Notes under the pieces: model-generated
What the model saw: only the letters and a program-made list of their open reading frames with translations
Told to the model about the DNA's origin: nothing
Database searches by the model: none
Shown: one piece after another, positions 34,153 through 44,718 of the stretch
Layout: the number at the start of each line of letters is the position of its first letter
How positions within the stretch are numbered: position 1 is the first letter of the stretch
Translations under genes and position numbers: made by a program
NCBI GenBank assembly: GCA_025929535.1
Contig: JAICLZ010000001.1
Location: forward strand, 112,847-176,846
Direction: 5' to 3'
Length of the DNA: 64,000 bases
From: Gemmatimonadaceae bacterium
Lineage (GTDB): Bacteria; Gemmatimonadota; Gemmatimonadetes; Gemmatimonadales; Gemmatimonadaceae

Positions 34153-35189
34153 GCGGGACGTGAGCCGGGAATGGGGAGTGAGGCGACTGCGGAAAGCGCC
34201 GGGGACGCGCGCTCGCCGGACTCGAAGCGGAACAGTCCCGCGCGGGCGATCATCGCGGCGTTGTCGGTCGCGAGCCGCGCGGATGGAGCATAGACGGTTG
34301 CCCCAACCTCCGCCAGACGCTCCCGCATGCGCGCGATGAGGGTGCGGTTGCAGGCCACGCCGCCGCCGAGCACGACGCGCGTCCGGGCGTTCTCCCGTGC
34401 GGCGCGCAAGCTTTTCTCAACGAGCGTGTCGATGAGCGCATCCTGAAAGCCGCGCGCGAGATTCGCGCGCTCGCGCTCGATGTCGACTTTCTGTGTCGCG
34501 AGCCGCACGGCAGTCTTGAGCCCGCTGAACGAGAGATCGTAAAAATCGCCGTCTCCCACGCGCGCATTCGTGCGGACCATGGGCCTGCTGAAGCGGAAGC
34601 GCGTTGGGTCGCCCGTGGCGGCCGCGCGCTCGATGTGCGGGCCGCCAGGGTACGGCATGCCGAGGAGCTTCGCGATCTTGTCGAAGGCTTCGCCGGCGGC
34701 ATCGTCGCGCGTGGTGCCGAGCACGCGATAGCTCCCCCATTGCTCGACATCGAGCAGCAGCGTGTGCCCGCCGGAGATGAGAAGCGCGATGAACGGCGGT
34801 ACGGCCTCGGGATGCTCGAGCGAAGTCGCGAAGAGATGCCCTTCCATGTGGTGCACACCGACAACGGGAATCCCGCGCGCGTACGCGAGCGCCTTGCCGT
34901 AGGCTACGCCCACGAGCAGCGCGCCCACGAGTCCGGGACCCTCGGTCACCGCAACCACATCGATGTCATCGAGCGTCGCGTCCGCATCGCTCAGCGCGCG
35001 CTCGACCACGGGCACGATGCTCGTGAGATGCGCGCGCGACGCGATCTCCGGCACCACCCCGCCGAACACGCGATGAATGTCCTGCGAGAGAATGACGAGG
35101 GAGCGCTGCCGAACCTCATCCCCGGCGCCGTCGAGCACCGCGGCGGACGTCTCGTCGCAGGAGGTCTCGATCCCGAGCACGCGTGTCAT
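34149..35189 (-). CDS. tsaD: tRNA N6-adenosine threonylcarbamoyltransferase TsaD
   Basis: Completes the t6A37 modification of ANN-decoding tRNAs (346 aa, with TsaB and TsaE). The ATPase-fold N-terminus LGIETSCDETSAAV, the metal histidines H114 and H118 in HHMEGH, LISGGHT near 145 and GGGVACNRTL near 275 are intact. ATG 35189 overlaps the YbbR-like stop as ATGA; the longer open frame upstream is spurious. Confidence 0.95.
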   Translation of the reverse strand: MTRVLGIETSCDETSAAVLDGAGDEVRQRSLVILSQDIHRVFGGVVPEIASRAHLTSIVPVVERALSDADATLDDIDVVAVTEGPGLVGALLVGVAYGKALAYARGIPVVGVHHMEGHLFATSLEHPEAVPPFIALLISGGHTLLLDVEQWGSYRVLGTTRDDAAGEAFDKIAKLLGMPYPGGPHIERAAATGDPTRFRFSRPMVRTNARVGDGDFYDLSFSGLKTAVRLATQKVDIERERANLARGFQDALIDTLVEKSLRAARENARTRVVLGGGVACNRTLIARMRERLAEVGATVYAPSARLATDNAAMIARAGLFRFESGERASPALSAVASLPIPGSRPA

Positions 35190-35617
35190 GGCGAGATGCG
35201 ATTCCCGCGGGTGGACCGGCGTTCCACAGGCGCTACGGCTGCGAGGGGCAGGTGCACGAAATGCGGCCGCACGTCCACCACCTTCACGTCCGCTTCGTTC
35301 GGGGTGAACACATCGGCGGGATGCACCGCGAAGACGCTGTCGTCCATGGCAACGGAGCGCCGCAGCTCCGGCGAGGAGCTGTAGAGCTTGAGGATTTCGC
35401 GTCCGCGTCCCGAAATGAGCGCCTGCACGACGGGCGGCTGGCCGGACATCGCGACCGTCGAATCGAGCGTGAGCGCGAGGTGGACGTCGATCCACGCCTC
35501 CGAGGGCTCCTCGGAGCGCACGATCACCCACATCACCACTGCGAAAAAGAGCGCGGAGAACTTCACCGGCAGATGCTCGGTGATCGCCGATCTGAAGCGG
35601 CGGTTGAACGAGAGCAT
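35186..35617 (-). CDS. Short YbbR-like membrane-anchored protein
   Basis: A 143-aa protein with one N-terminal helix (LPVKFSALFFAVVMWVIVR, about residues 18-36) followed by EEPSEAWIDVHLALTL, the layout of a YbbR/CdaR protein. Only one beta-domain fits, where CdaR usually has three or four. CdaR proteins sit beside the c-di-AMP cyclase CdaA; none is encoded here. I chose ATG 35617; GTG 35641, just after the upstream stop, adds eight residues. Confidence 0.62.
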   Translation of the reverse strand: MLSFNRRFRSAITEHLPVKFSALFFAVVMWVIVRSEEPSEAWIDVHLALTLDSTVAMSGQPPVVQALISGRGREILKLYSSSPELRRSVAMDDSVFAVHPADVFTPNEADVKVVDVRPHFVHLPLAAVAPVERRSTRGNRISP

Positions 35618-35642
35618 TCGGGGCGACGGTGCCGAGACCACG

Positions 35643-36194
35643 CTACTTTCCGTTCTCCGCGAGCAGTTGCGCGATGAGGGCGCGATTGGTCGCGCTGTTC
35701 CAGTCCGATGCGCCGATCATCTTCTTCCTGATCACGCCATCGCGTGCGATCACGAAGGTCTCTGGTACACCGGTGGTCTGGTAATCGTTCGTGATCCTGC
35801 CCGTGGGATCGTAGAGCACCTGGAACGTGAGGCCGAACTCCTTCACGAACGCACGAATCTTCTCTTCCGATCCGGGATCATCCATGCTCACCGCAACCAC
35901 CTTGAGGCCCTTGGGCGCCATCGCCTCGTGGAGTTTCTCGATCGCGGGCATCTCGTCGCGGCAGGGAAGGCAGAACGTTCCCCAGATGTTGAGCAGCACC
36001 ACCTGGCCCTTGTAGTCGGCGAGCGTGCGGGTGCGCGGCACCGAATCGACCGTCACCGCGCTGAACGGCGGCGCCTTCGAGCCAACCGACACGGGATAGA
36101 GCTGATCGCCGAGCAGATGCGATGCGGCGAAGAGCGCGCCGCCCAGCACGAGCACGATGATCGCGACGATCGACCACTGCTGGCGCGCCGTCAT
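35643..36194 (-). CDS. TlpA/ResA-like thiol-disulfide oxidoreductase
   Basis: A membrane-anchored periplasmic thioredoxin-like protein (183 aa). One N-terminal helix (about 8-26, SIVAIIVLVLGGALFAAS) is followed by the AhpC/TSA-Redoxin fold with the active site WGTFCLPC (C75, C78) and the cis-proline loop TTGVPETFVI. ResA-type proteins keep cytochrome c apoproteins reduced; a general disulfide role is also possible. The start ATG 36194 overlaps the rpe stop as ATGA. Confidence 0.88.
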   Translation of the reverse strand: MTARQQWSIVAIIVLVLGGALFAASHLLGDQLYPVSVGSKAPPFSAVTVDSVPRTRTLADYKGQVVLLNIWGTFCLPCRDEMPAIEKLHEAMAPKGLKVVAVSMDDPGSEEKIRAFVKEFGLTFQVLYDPTGRITNDYQTTGVPETFVIARDGVIRKKMIGASDWNSATNRALIAQLLAENGK

Positions 36195-36868
36195 GCTCGC
36201 TCCGTGCACATGGCGCGCAGCGCCGCGATCTCGGCGCACGGATCCGCGGCGGAGAACACCGCGTGGCCCGCGACGAACGTGTCCGCGCCCGCGCGCCACA
36301 CCTGCTCGATCGTCGCGCGGCTGATGCCGCCGTCCACCTCGAGCACCGCGCGACTCCTCGTCTCCATCAGCAGCAGCCGTGCGCGCCGAATCTTGTCGAG
36401 CGAGCTCGCGATGAACGACTGGCCGCCGAAGCCGGGATTCACCGTCATGACGAGCAGCAGATCGAGCTCCGACGCGACCTCGCGCGCCCACTCCACCGGC
36501 GTTCCGGGATTGAGCGCGATGCCTGCTCCGCAGCCGAGCTCGCGAATGCGCGCGAGCTGCCGCTCGAGGTGCGGCGCGGCCTCCACGTGTATGGTCATGC
36601 CGTTCGCACCGGCCTTCGCGAACGCGTCGAAGTAATTCTCGGGCTGGACGACCATGAGATGCACATCGAGCGGAAGCCTGGTAAGCTTGCGAACGGTCTC
36701 GATGACCTTCGCGCCGAAGGTCAGGTTGGGGACGAACCGTCCATCCATCACGTCGATGTGAATCCAGTCGGCGCCGCCTGCCTCGAGACGCGCGATCTCG
36801 TCCGCGAGATGCCCGAAGTCGGCGCTCAGGATGGACGGCGCGATGCGGCAGCTCATGGGCGACATCAT
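36191..36868 (-). CDS. rpe: Ribulose-phosphate 3-epimerase
   Basis: Interconverts ribulose 5-phosphate and xylulose 5-phosphate in the pentose phosphate pathway (225 aa, TIM barrel). Motifs SILSADFGHLADEI, HIDVMDGRFVPNLTFG, DVHLMV, MTVNPGFGGQSFI and EVDGGI are all intact, with metal histidines in the first blocks. Three ATG codons (36868, 36865, 36856) could start it; the first overlaps the upstream stop as ATGA. Confidence 0.95.
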   Translation of the reverse strand: MMSPMSCRIAPSILSADFGHLADEIARLEAGGADWIHIDVMDGRFVPNLTFGAKVIETVRKLTRLPLDVHLMVVQPENYFDAFAKAGANGMTIHVEAAPHLERQLARIRELGCGAGIALNPGTPVEWAREVASELDLLLVMTVNPGFGGQSFIASSLDKIRRARLLLMETRSRAVLEVDGGISRATIEQVWRAGADTFVAGHAVFSAADPCAEIAALRAMCTERA

Positions 36869-37605
36869 GGGTGACGCGGTGCCGCCGCGACGCGCAGGCG
36901 CACGGTGACGCCCGGCGGCGCCGGCTCGTTGCCGGAGGGATCCTGACTGGTCACCGTACCTTCCGGTGCTCCGGCCGTGACGGTATCCAGCTGGGCCGGC
37001 GCCACTCGAAATCCAACCTGCATGAGGAGCTGTGCGGCCGAGGAGTACGTTTGCCCGGTGACGTCGGGCACCGCGAGCTGCGAGGGACCGCTGCTCACGA
37101 TGAACGAGACCTCGGACGGAAGCGGAGTCTTCTGACCAGCCGATGGCGTGGAGGAGAGCACCTGCCCGCGCGGCGTTGGGCTCTCGCGCTGCGTGACATC
37201 GCCGGCCTCGAGCCCAACGTGCTGCAGCGCGAGCTCCGCTTGCTGGCGCGTCATGCCGATGATCTGCGGAACGGTGCCGGTGCGCTGGCCCTGGCTCACG
37301 TCGAGCACGATCCGCGTTCCATGCGGCTCGAGCGCATCGGGAAGGGGAGTCTGGCCGAGCACCTGGCCCGAAGCCGTGCCGGCCGTGAATCGCTGCTCCC
37401 CGCGCTGCGGCACGAACCCCACCTTCTTCAGCTGGGCGGCCGCGGCCTCGTATGTCTGTCCCACGACGTTCGGCACTTTCGTATCACTCGTGACCAGGTG
37501 CGCCGGAAAAAGAAAGAAGGCGACGATCAGGTACGCGAGAAGAAATCCGCTCATGATCGCGACCAGATAGGGGATCGAGCGGCGCGCGGATCCGCGCAGC
37601 GTCAC
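36865..37605 (-). CDS. Membrane-anchored PASTA-domain protein without kinase
   Basis: A 246-aa protein with one N-terminal helix (about residues 13-33, LVAIMSGFLLAYLIVAFFLF) and three PASTA repeats beginning VPNVVGQTYEAA, VPQIIGMTRQQA and VPDVTGQTYSSA, each about 65-70 residues. PASTA domains bind peptidoglycan or beta-lactams, so it probably senses or tethers to the wall. There is no kinase or transpeptidase domain. It sits between rsmB and rpe, the place where PASTA kinases of the PrkC type occur in many Gram-positive genomes. GTG 37605 overlaps the rsmB stop. Confidence 0.88.
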   Translation of the reverse strand: MTLRGSARRSIPYLVAIMSGFLLAYLIVAFFLFPAHLVTSDTKVPNVVGQTYEAAAAQLKKVGFVPQRGEQRFTAGTASGQVLGQTPLPDALEPHGTRIVLDVSQGQRTGTVPQIIGMTRQQAELALQHVGLEAGDVTQRESPTPRGQVLSSTPSAGQKTPLPSEVSFIVSSGPSQLAVPDVTGQTYSSAAQLLMQVGFRVAPAQLDTVTAGAPEGTVTSQDPSGNEPAPPGVTVRLRVAAAPRHP

Positions 37606-38948
37606 CCGCCCACCCAGCGGAGCCGGGCGGCGAAGGCGCCGTCCACGCCGCTTCGCTGCGGCAGTACGCGCAGCCGGCCGGCGTCGAGCACGCTCGCGGG
37701 CACTGCTCCTTCCGAGGGCGGCTCGAGCTGCCAGTCGCTGCGCTCCGCGAGGAAGCTCTCGATCTGCGCGTCGTTCTCCTCGGGCTCGAGCGAGCAGGTG
37801 CTGTAGATGAGCAGCCCGCCCGGACGCACCACGGCCGCCGCCGCACGCAGAATGCTGCGCTGCAGCGCCGCCATCACCGCGAGATCGGAGATGCGCAGCC
37901 GCCAGCGTGCATCGGGATGGCGGCGCAGCGTGCCCGTGCCGGTGCACGGCACATCGATGAGCACCGCATCCGTCTGGCGGACGGCGGGATTGCGCGCATC
38001 CATCACGACCGACGCGATGTTGCGTGCCTCCACCCGGCGAAGGTTCTCGATGAGCCGCTGGGTGCGATGCAGATTGCGATCGCCCGCGACGACCATCGAT
38101 GCCGTGCGCGACAGCTCGAGCGTCTTGCCGCCCGGCGCCGCACAGAGATCGGCCACGCGCGCGTCCGGCGGAATGTCCGCGTACTGCGTCACGAGCGTCG
38201 ACGCGGGATCCTGCACGAAGAAGAGCCCCTTGCGAAAGGCGCCGAGCTCCGTCAGCGAGATGCCGTGCGGAAGCTGGATGCTGTCGCGCAGGAGCGGGCT
38301 GTCGGACACATCGATCCCCGCGCTCTCGAGCATCGCCTCGAGCTGTTCGCGCACGATGCCGTAGGGTCGCAGCACGATGGACGGCTCGGTGTTGTTCGCG
38401 ATCAGCAGCTGCTCGGTCTCCGCGGCGCCCCAGCGCGCGACCCAGCGCGCGACGAGCCATCGCGGATGCGAGTGCGTGAGCGCGAGCGCGTCCACCGGAT
38501 CGGTGAGCGTGGGCAGCGTGAGCTCGTTTCGCTCGCGATCCACTCGGCGCAGCACCGCGTTGGCGAGCTTGCTCGCGCCGATGCCGTGGCGCTGCTTCGC
38601 GAGCTCCACCGTCTGTGCGATGGCGGCATAGGCGGGCACGCTGCGCATCGAGAGCAGCTGATACGCGCCCAGGCGGAGGAGATCCGCGAGATCAGGATCG
38701 AGCCGAACGAGGCCGCCCTTCACACGCTCGCTCAGATATGCGTCGAGCACACTGCGCTGGCGCAGCATCCCGAACACGAGCTCCTGCGTCCAGCGACGAT
38801 CGCGCGCGTCGAGTGGGCCGACTCGCGCCTCGAAGGCGGCGTCGAGCAGCTTGCCGCCGCGAAGATCGGCGCAGAGATCGGCCGCGATGCGCCGCGAGTC
38901 GGTGACTCCGGCAACGGGACGGACGAGTGTGGGCGGGCGATCCGTCAT
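37602..38948 (-). CDS. rsmB: 16S rRNA (cytosine-967-C5)-methyltransferase RsmB
   Basis: Methylates C967 of 16S rRNA (448 aa). The N-terminal NusB-like domain covers about residues 15-150 (GGLVRLDPDLADLLRLGAYQ). The C-terminal methyltransferase domain has the SAM loop ADLCAAPGGKTLEL near residue 260, LIDVPCTGTGTLRRHPD near 325 and the catalytic cysteine in IYSTCSLEPEEN near 385. The order def-fmt-...-rsmB fits a common bacterial arrangement. ATG 38948 overlaps the thiG stop. Confidence 0.93.
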   Translation of the reverse strand: MTDRPPTLVRPVAGVTDSRRIAADLCADLRGGKLLDAAFEARVGPLDARDRRWTQELVFGMLRQRSVLDAYLSERVKGGLVRLDPDLADLLRLGAYQLLSMRSVPAYAAIAQTVELAKQRHGIGASKLANAVLRRVDRERNELTLPTLTDPVDALALTHSHPRWLVARWVARWGAAETEQLLIANNTEPSIVLRPYGIVREQLEAMLESAGIDVSDSPLLRDSIQLPHGISLTELGAFRKGLFFVQDPASTLVTQYADIPPDARVADLCAAPGGKTLELSRTASMVVAGDRNLHRTQRLIENLRRVEARNIASVVMDARNPAVRQTDAVLIDVPCTGTGTLRRHPDARWRLRISDLAVMAALQRSILRAAAAVVRPGGLLIYSTCSLEPEENDAQIESFLAERSDWQLEPPSEGAVPASVLDAGRLRVLPQRSGVDGAFAARLRWVGG

Positions 38949-39748
38949 TCGAGCATCCCCACCGACGGCGACGATGGCACCGCCACCTCGCGGCGCGGCA
39001 TGCGACCGGCGAGATGCGCCTGACGCCCCGCGTCCACCGCGAGGCGCATCGCGTGCGCCATGCGAACCGGATCGTCGGCCGCGGCGAGCGCGGTGTTCAT
39101 GAGAATGCCGTCGACGCCCTGCTCCATCGTGATGCACGCATCGCTCGCGGTACCGACGCCGGCGTCGACGATCACGGGCACCGAGAGGCGATGCTTGATT
39201 GTGCGAATCGAGTACTGATTGAGGAGCCCGAGCCCCGATCCGATCGGCGACGCGAGCGGCATCACAGCGGCAGCGCCAGCGTCCTCGAGCCGGAGCGCGG
39301 TGATGAGATCATCGTTCGTGTAGGCGAGCACCACGAAGCCTTCGCCAACGAGCGTGCGCGTGGCCTCCAGCAGCGCCGTGGTGTCGGGAAGCAGCGTGTG
39401 CTGGTCGCCGATCACCTCGAGCTTCACCCACTCGTTGAAGCCGGCCGCTCGCGCGAGCCGCGCATAGCGCACGGCATCGGATGCGCTGTAGCACCCGGCG
39501 GTGTTCGACAGCAGGAAGTAGCGCGTGGGATCGATGTGCGGGAGCACGCCATCGTCCTTGCTCCGGTTCAGGTCGACGCGGCGCACCGCCACCGTCACCA
39601 CCTCGGCCCCCGATGCATCGAGCGCGCGAACCATCTCATCCGGCGAGCGATACTTGCCCGTTCCGACCATGAGGCGCGATCGCAGCGTGCGCCCCGCGAT
39701 CACGAACGGCGTGTCCGTTCCGCCAGCGATCAACGTAGACTCGGTCAT
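38945..39748 (-). CDS. thiG: Thiazole synthase ThiG
   Basis: Builds the thiazole phosphate of thiamine from deoxyxylulose phosphate, ThiS thiocarboxylate and dehydroglycine (267 aa, TIM barrel). Visible marks: RLMVGTGKY near residue 25, the Schiff-base lysine K109 in WVKLEVIGD, and the phosphate-binding PIGSGLGL and VDAGVGTASDA. It overlaps thiS by 4 bases. Only TenI, ThiS and ThiG are encoded here; ThiF, ThiO or ThiH and ThiC must be elsewhere. Confidence 0.95.
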   Translation of the reverse strand: MTESTLIAGGTDTPFVIAGRTLRSRLMVGTGKYRSPDEMVRALDASGAEVVTVAVRRVDLNRSKDDGVLPHIDPTRYFLLSNTAGCYSASDAVRYARLARAAGFNEWVKLEVIGDQHTLLPDTTALLEATRTLVGEGFVVLAYTNDDLITALRLEDAGAAAVMPLASPIGSGLGLLNQYSIRTIKHRLSVPVIVDAGVGTASDACITMEQGVDGILMNTALAAADDPVRMAHAMRLAVDAGRQAHLAGRMPRREVAVPSSPSVGMLE

Positions 39749-39990
39749 CCGCCACCTACGAAATGCACGATCTCCACCGAGTCGCCCGTCGCGAGCACCA
39801 TCGAATCCAGCCGCGAGCGGTCGCGCACGATCTCGCGATTGTGCTCGACCACCACTGCGTTCGCGTTCATCGACAGCTCGCGAAGCAGGTCCCCCAGGGT
39901 GCTGCCGGCCGCGACCGTGCGCTCCTCGCCGTTCACGACGGGGACGACTCCATCACGACACACCGCGGACTGCTGCTCCATCTCCATCAT
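39745..39990 (-). CDS. thiS: Sulfur carrier protein ThiS
   Basis: A ubiquitin-like sulfur carrier (81 aa) whose C-terminal glycine becomes the thiocarboxylate used by ThiG. The C-terminus EIVHFVGGG has the needed GG, preceded by the SMVLATGDSVE strand. The first 15 residues (MMEMEQQSAVCRDGV) extend beyond the usual 66-residue ThiS; the gene start overlaps the tenI end by 38 bases, so an internal start may be used. It is coupled to thiG by ATGA. Confidence 0.9.
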   Translation of the reverse strand: MMEMEQQSAVCRDGVVPVVNGEERTVAAGSTLGDLLRELSMNANAVVVEHNREIVRDRSRLDSMVLATGDSVEIVHFVGGG

Positions 39991-40606
39991 AGTGGGAAAG
40001 ATAGTCGGTGGCGGCGGCTTCCGCAGACGGGGCGCCCCAGATTCCGCTGATTACCGCAACCCCGTACGCACCGGCGTCGCGGAGTGTTCCAACGAACTCC
40101 GGCCTGACTCCGCCGATCGCGATGCAGGGGAGCGTGGTGCAGCGAACGACGTCCGACACGAGCGACACCCCGCGGGCCGGCATCCCCTCGTGCGAGGAGG
40201 TCGAATAGACGTGTCCGGCCACCACCCAGTCGGCCCCGTCGCGCTCCGCCGCCGCGGCCTCGCTCGCGCTGTGGATGCTCGCGCCGAGCGGCAGCTCGCC
40301 GGCCACGAGTCGCGCGTCCGCGACCGTGAGCGAGCGCGACGTGAGCTGCGCCGCGCGCGTTTTCGCCGCGAGAGCAATGTCCAGCCGTTCGTTCACGACG
40401 AGCCAGCACTCGCTGCTCTCCTGTGCGTCGCCGAGCGCGAGCGCGATCGCGTAGATCTGCGCGGTGGTGAGATAGCGGGCGCGGAGATGCACGGCACCGC
40501 GCGGCCCGAGCGCGCGCATGACCCCGCGCGCGCGCGAAGTGAACTCCGGGTGCGCGAGGATCAGGTCATCCGTAACGGCGTGGATGCGTGGGATGTCGCG
40601 AGACAC
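39953..40606 (-). CDS. tenI: TenI-like thiazole tautomerase (ThiE superfamily)
   Basis: A 217-aa TIM-barrel protein. It resembles ThiE, but the HLGQxD block of ThiE that binds the pyrimidine is missing (here AAQLTSRSLTVADARL). The motif VAGHVYSTSSHEGMPARG is close to the TenI version with its catalytic histidine, whereas ThiE normally has a TPTK-like lysine there. TenI isomerises the thiazole product of ThiG, and thiS and thiG follow directly. I therefore prefer TenI; databases may call it thiamine-phosphate synthase. GTG 40606 is the start. Confidence 0.72.
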   Translation of the reverse strand: MSRDIPRIHAVTDDLILAHPEFTSRARGVMRALGPRGAVHLRARYLTTAQIYAIALALGDAQESSECWLVVNERLDIALAAKTRAAQLTSRSLTVADARLVAGELPLGASIHSASEAAAAERDGADWVVAGHVYSTSSHEGMPARGVSLVSDVVRCTTLPCIAIGGVRPEFVGTLRDAGAYGVAVISGIWGAPSAEAAATDYLSHYDGDGAAVRGVS

Positions 40607-40627
40607 TGAGCGTGATAATCTAGCCTC

Positions 40628-41569
40628 CTAACCCCCGAATCGCTCTCCCACATCGATGCCGCGGCCGCGCATCCACTCCTCGGGCTCCACTCGCGTGCGG
40701 CCGGCGGGCTGCGCGCAGACGATCAGCACCGTCCCCGTGCCGCATGCCACGAGCATTCCGCGTGAGTCGATCGTGATGACGGTGCCCGGCGCGTTCTTTC
40801 CGTGATCGGCATCCGTAGCGGTCGCCGCGCCGAAGAGCTTGATCTCGCCGTGCCGATGCGTCGTGAACGCGCCCGGCTTCGGATCGTACGCGCGAATGAG
40901 GCGGGCGATGGCGGCCGAGCTCTCGTTCCAGTCGACACGCGCCATCTCGCGCACAATCTTCGGCGCATACGTGGCCTGCGCGTCGTCCTGCGGTATTTCC
41001 GTGAGCTTGCCGAGCGACATCAGCGTGAGCGCCTCGACGAGTGAGAGCGCGCCCAGCTCCGACAGCCTCGCCTCGAGCTCGCCGGCGGTCTCGTCACGCG
41101 CGATGGGCGTGCGCGATCGGAGGATGACCGGTCCCGCATCGAGCGCCTGCACCATGCGCATCACCGTGACGCCGGTTTCGGCGAGCCCCTCGCGTATCGC
41201 GGCCTGGATCGGCGCGGCTCCGCGCAGTGCAGGGAGCAGCGACGCGTGCACGTTGATCGTGCCGAGCGTGGGGAGCTCGATCAGCGAACGCCTGAGAATG
41301 TGCCCGTACGACACGACGATGCTGAGCTCCGGCTCCAGCGCGCGCAGCTCGGCAAGAAACGATTCGTCCGCGGGCGACTCGGGCTGAAAGACCGGCACTT
41401 CCTCATCGAGCGCCGCGCTCTTCACCGGCGACGGCACCAGCGTGGAGCGCGAGCGCCCCACCGGGCGATCGGGCTGGGTCACCACGCCCACGACATCGAA
41501 GCCCTCGCCGAGCAGCGCGCGCAGCGCAGGGACGGCGAAGCTCGACGTTCCCCAGAACACGATCCGCAC
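40628..41569 (-). CDS. fmt: Methionyl-tRNA formyltransferase
   Basis: Formylates initiator Met-tRNA (313 aa). The N-terminal domain carries the folate-binding FWGTSSFAVPALRAL and the catalytic NVHASLLPALRGAAPIQ with its asparagine and histidine; the C-terminal OB-like domain begins near residue 207 (WNESSAAIARLIRAYDPKPGA). The GTG start overlaps the def stop as TAGTG. Def and Fmt act at the two ends of the same cycle. Confidence 0.95.
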   Translation of the reverse strand: MRIVFWGTSSFAVPALRALLGEGFDVVGVVTQPDRPVGRSRSTLVPSPVKSAALDEEVPVFQPESPADESFLAELRALEPELSIVVSYGHILRRSLIELPTLGTINVHASLLPALRGAAPIQAAIREGLAETGVTVMRMVQALDAGPVILRSRTPIARDETAGELEARLSELGALSLVEALTLMSLGKLTEIPQDDAQATYAPKIVREMARVDWNESSAAIARLIRAYDPKPGAFTTHRHGEIKLFGAATATDADHGKNAPGTVITIDSRGMLVACGTGTVLIVCAQPAGRTRVEPEEWMRGRGIDVGERFGG

Positions 41570-42122
41570 TACAGCTCCTCATCGCGATCGTGATGCTCCG
41601 CCGCATCGCGCGGCTCGATCGTGCGCGTGAGCGACTTGTCCTTGCCGCGCAGCTTTCTCCATTTCTTCATCGCCGCCTGCCGCTTCACGAGGCTGAGATA
41701 ATCGATGAAGAGCCGCCCGTGCAGATGATCGATCTCATGCTGCAGGCAGCGCGCGAGCAGATCCGTGGCATCGATCTCGAACGGCTTTCCATCGCGATCG
41801 AGCGCGCGCACCATCACGCGCTGCGCGCGTGTGACGTCACCGTAGATCTCGGGAATCGAGAGGCAGCCCTCCTCACCCGTCTGCTCCCCGTCGCTCGTGA
41901 CGATCTCCGGATTCACGAGCGCATATCTCGCCTTGTCGACGTCGACCACGCAGATCCGCTCGAGGCGTCCCACCTGCGTGGCGGCGAGGCCGATGCCGCG
42001 CGCCGCATACATCGTCTCGAACATGTCATCGATCAGGCGGCGATGCGAGTCCGTGACACCGGACACAAGGGTCGTGTCCTGGCGAAGGATCGGGGCATCG
42101 AGAACCCAGATGTCCAGCAGCG

Positions 42123-42126
<4 letters not shown>
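41569..42126 (-). CDS. def: Peptide deformylase
   Basis: Removes the formyl group from nascent proteins (185 aa, metallo-hydrolase). All three motifs are present: GIGLAATQVG (about 44-53), EEGCLSIPE (about 90) and QHEIDHLHG (about 133). A lysine/arginine- and histidine-rich tail of about 35 residues after the catalytic domain (KKWRKLRGKDK to HHDRDEEL) could interact with ribosomes, as in E. coli. GTG 42126 overlaps the yajC stop. Confidence 0.95.

Positions 42127-44714
<2,588 letters not shown>

Positions 44715-44718
<4 letters not shown>

Noticed and set aside
38927..40609. A 560-codon plus-strand frame opposite thiG, thiS and tenI
   Set aside because: The minus-strand genes have exact catalytic motifs and coupled starts; the plus frame is low-information.
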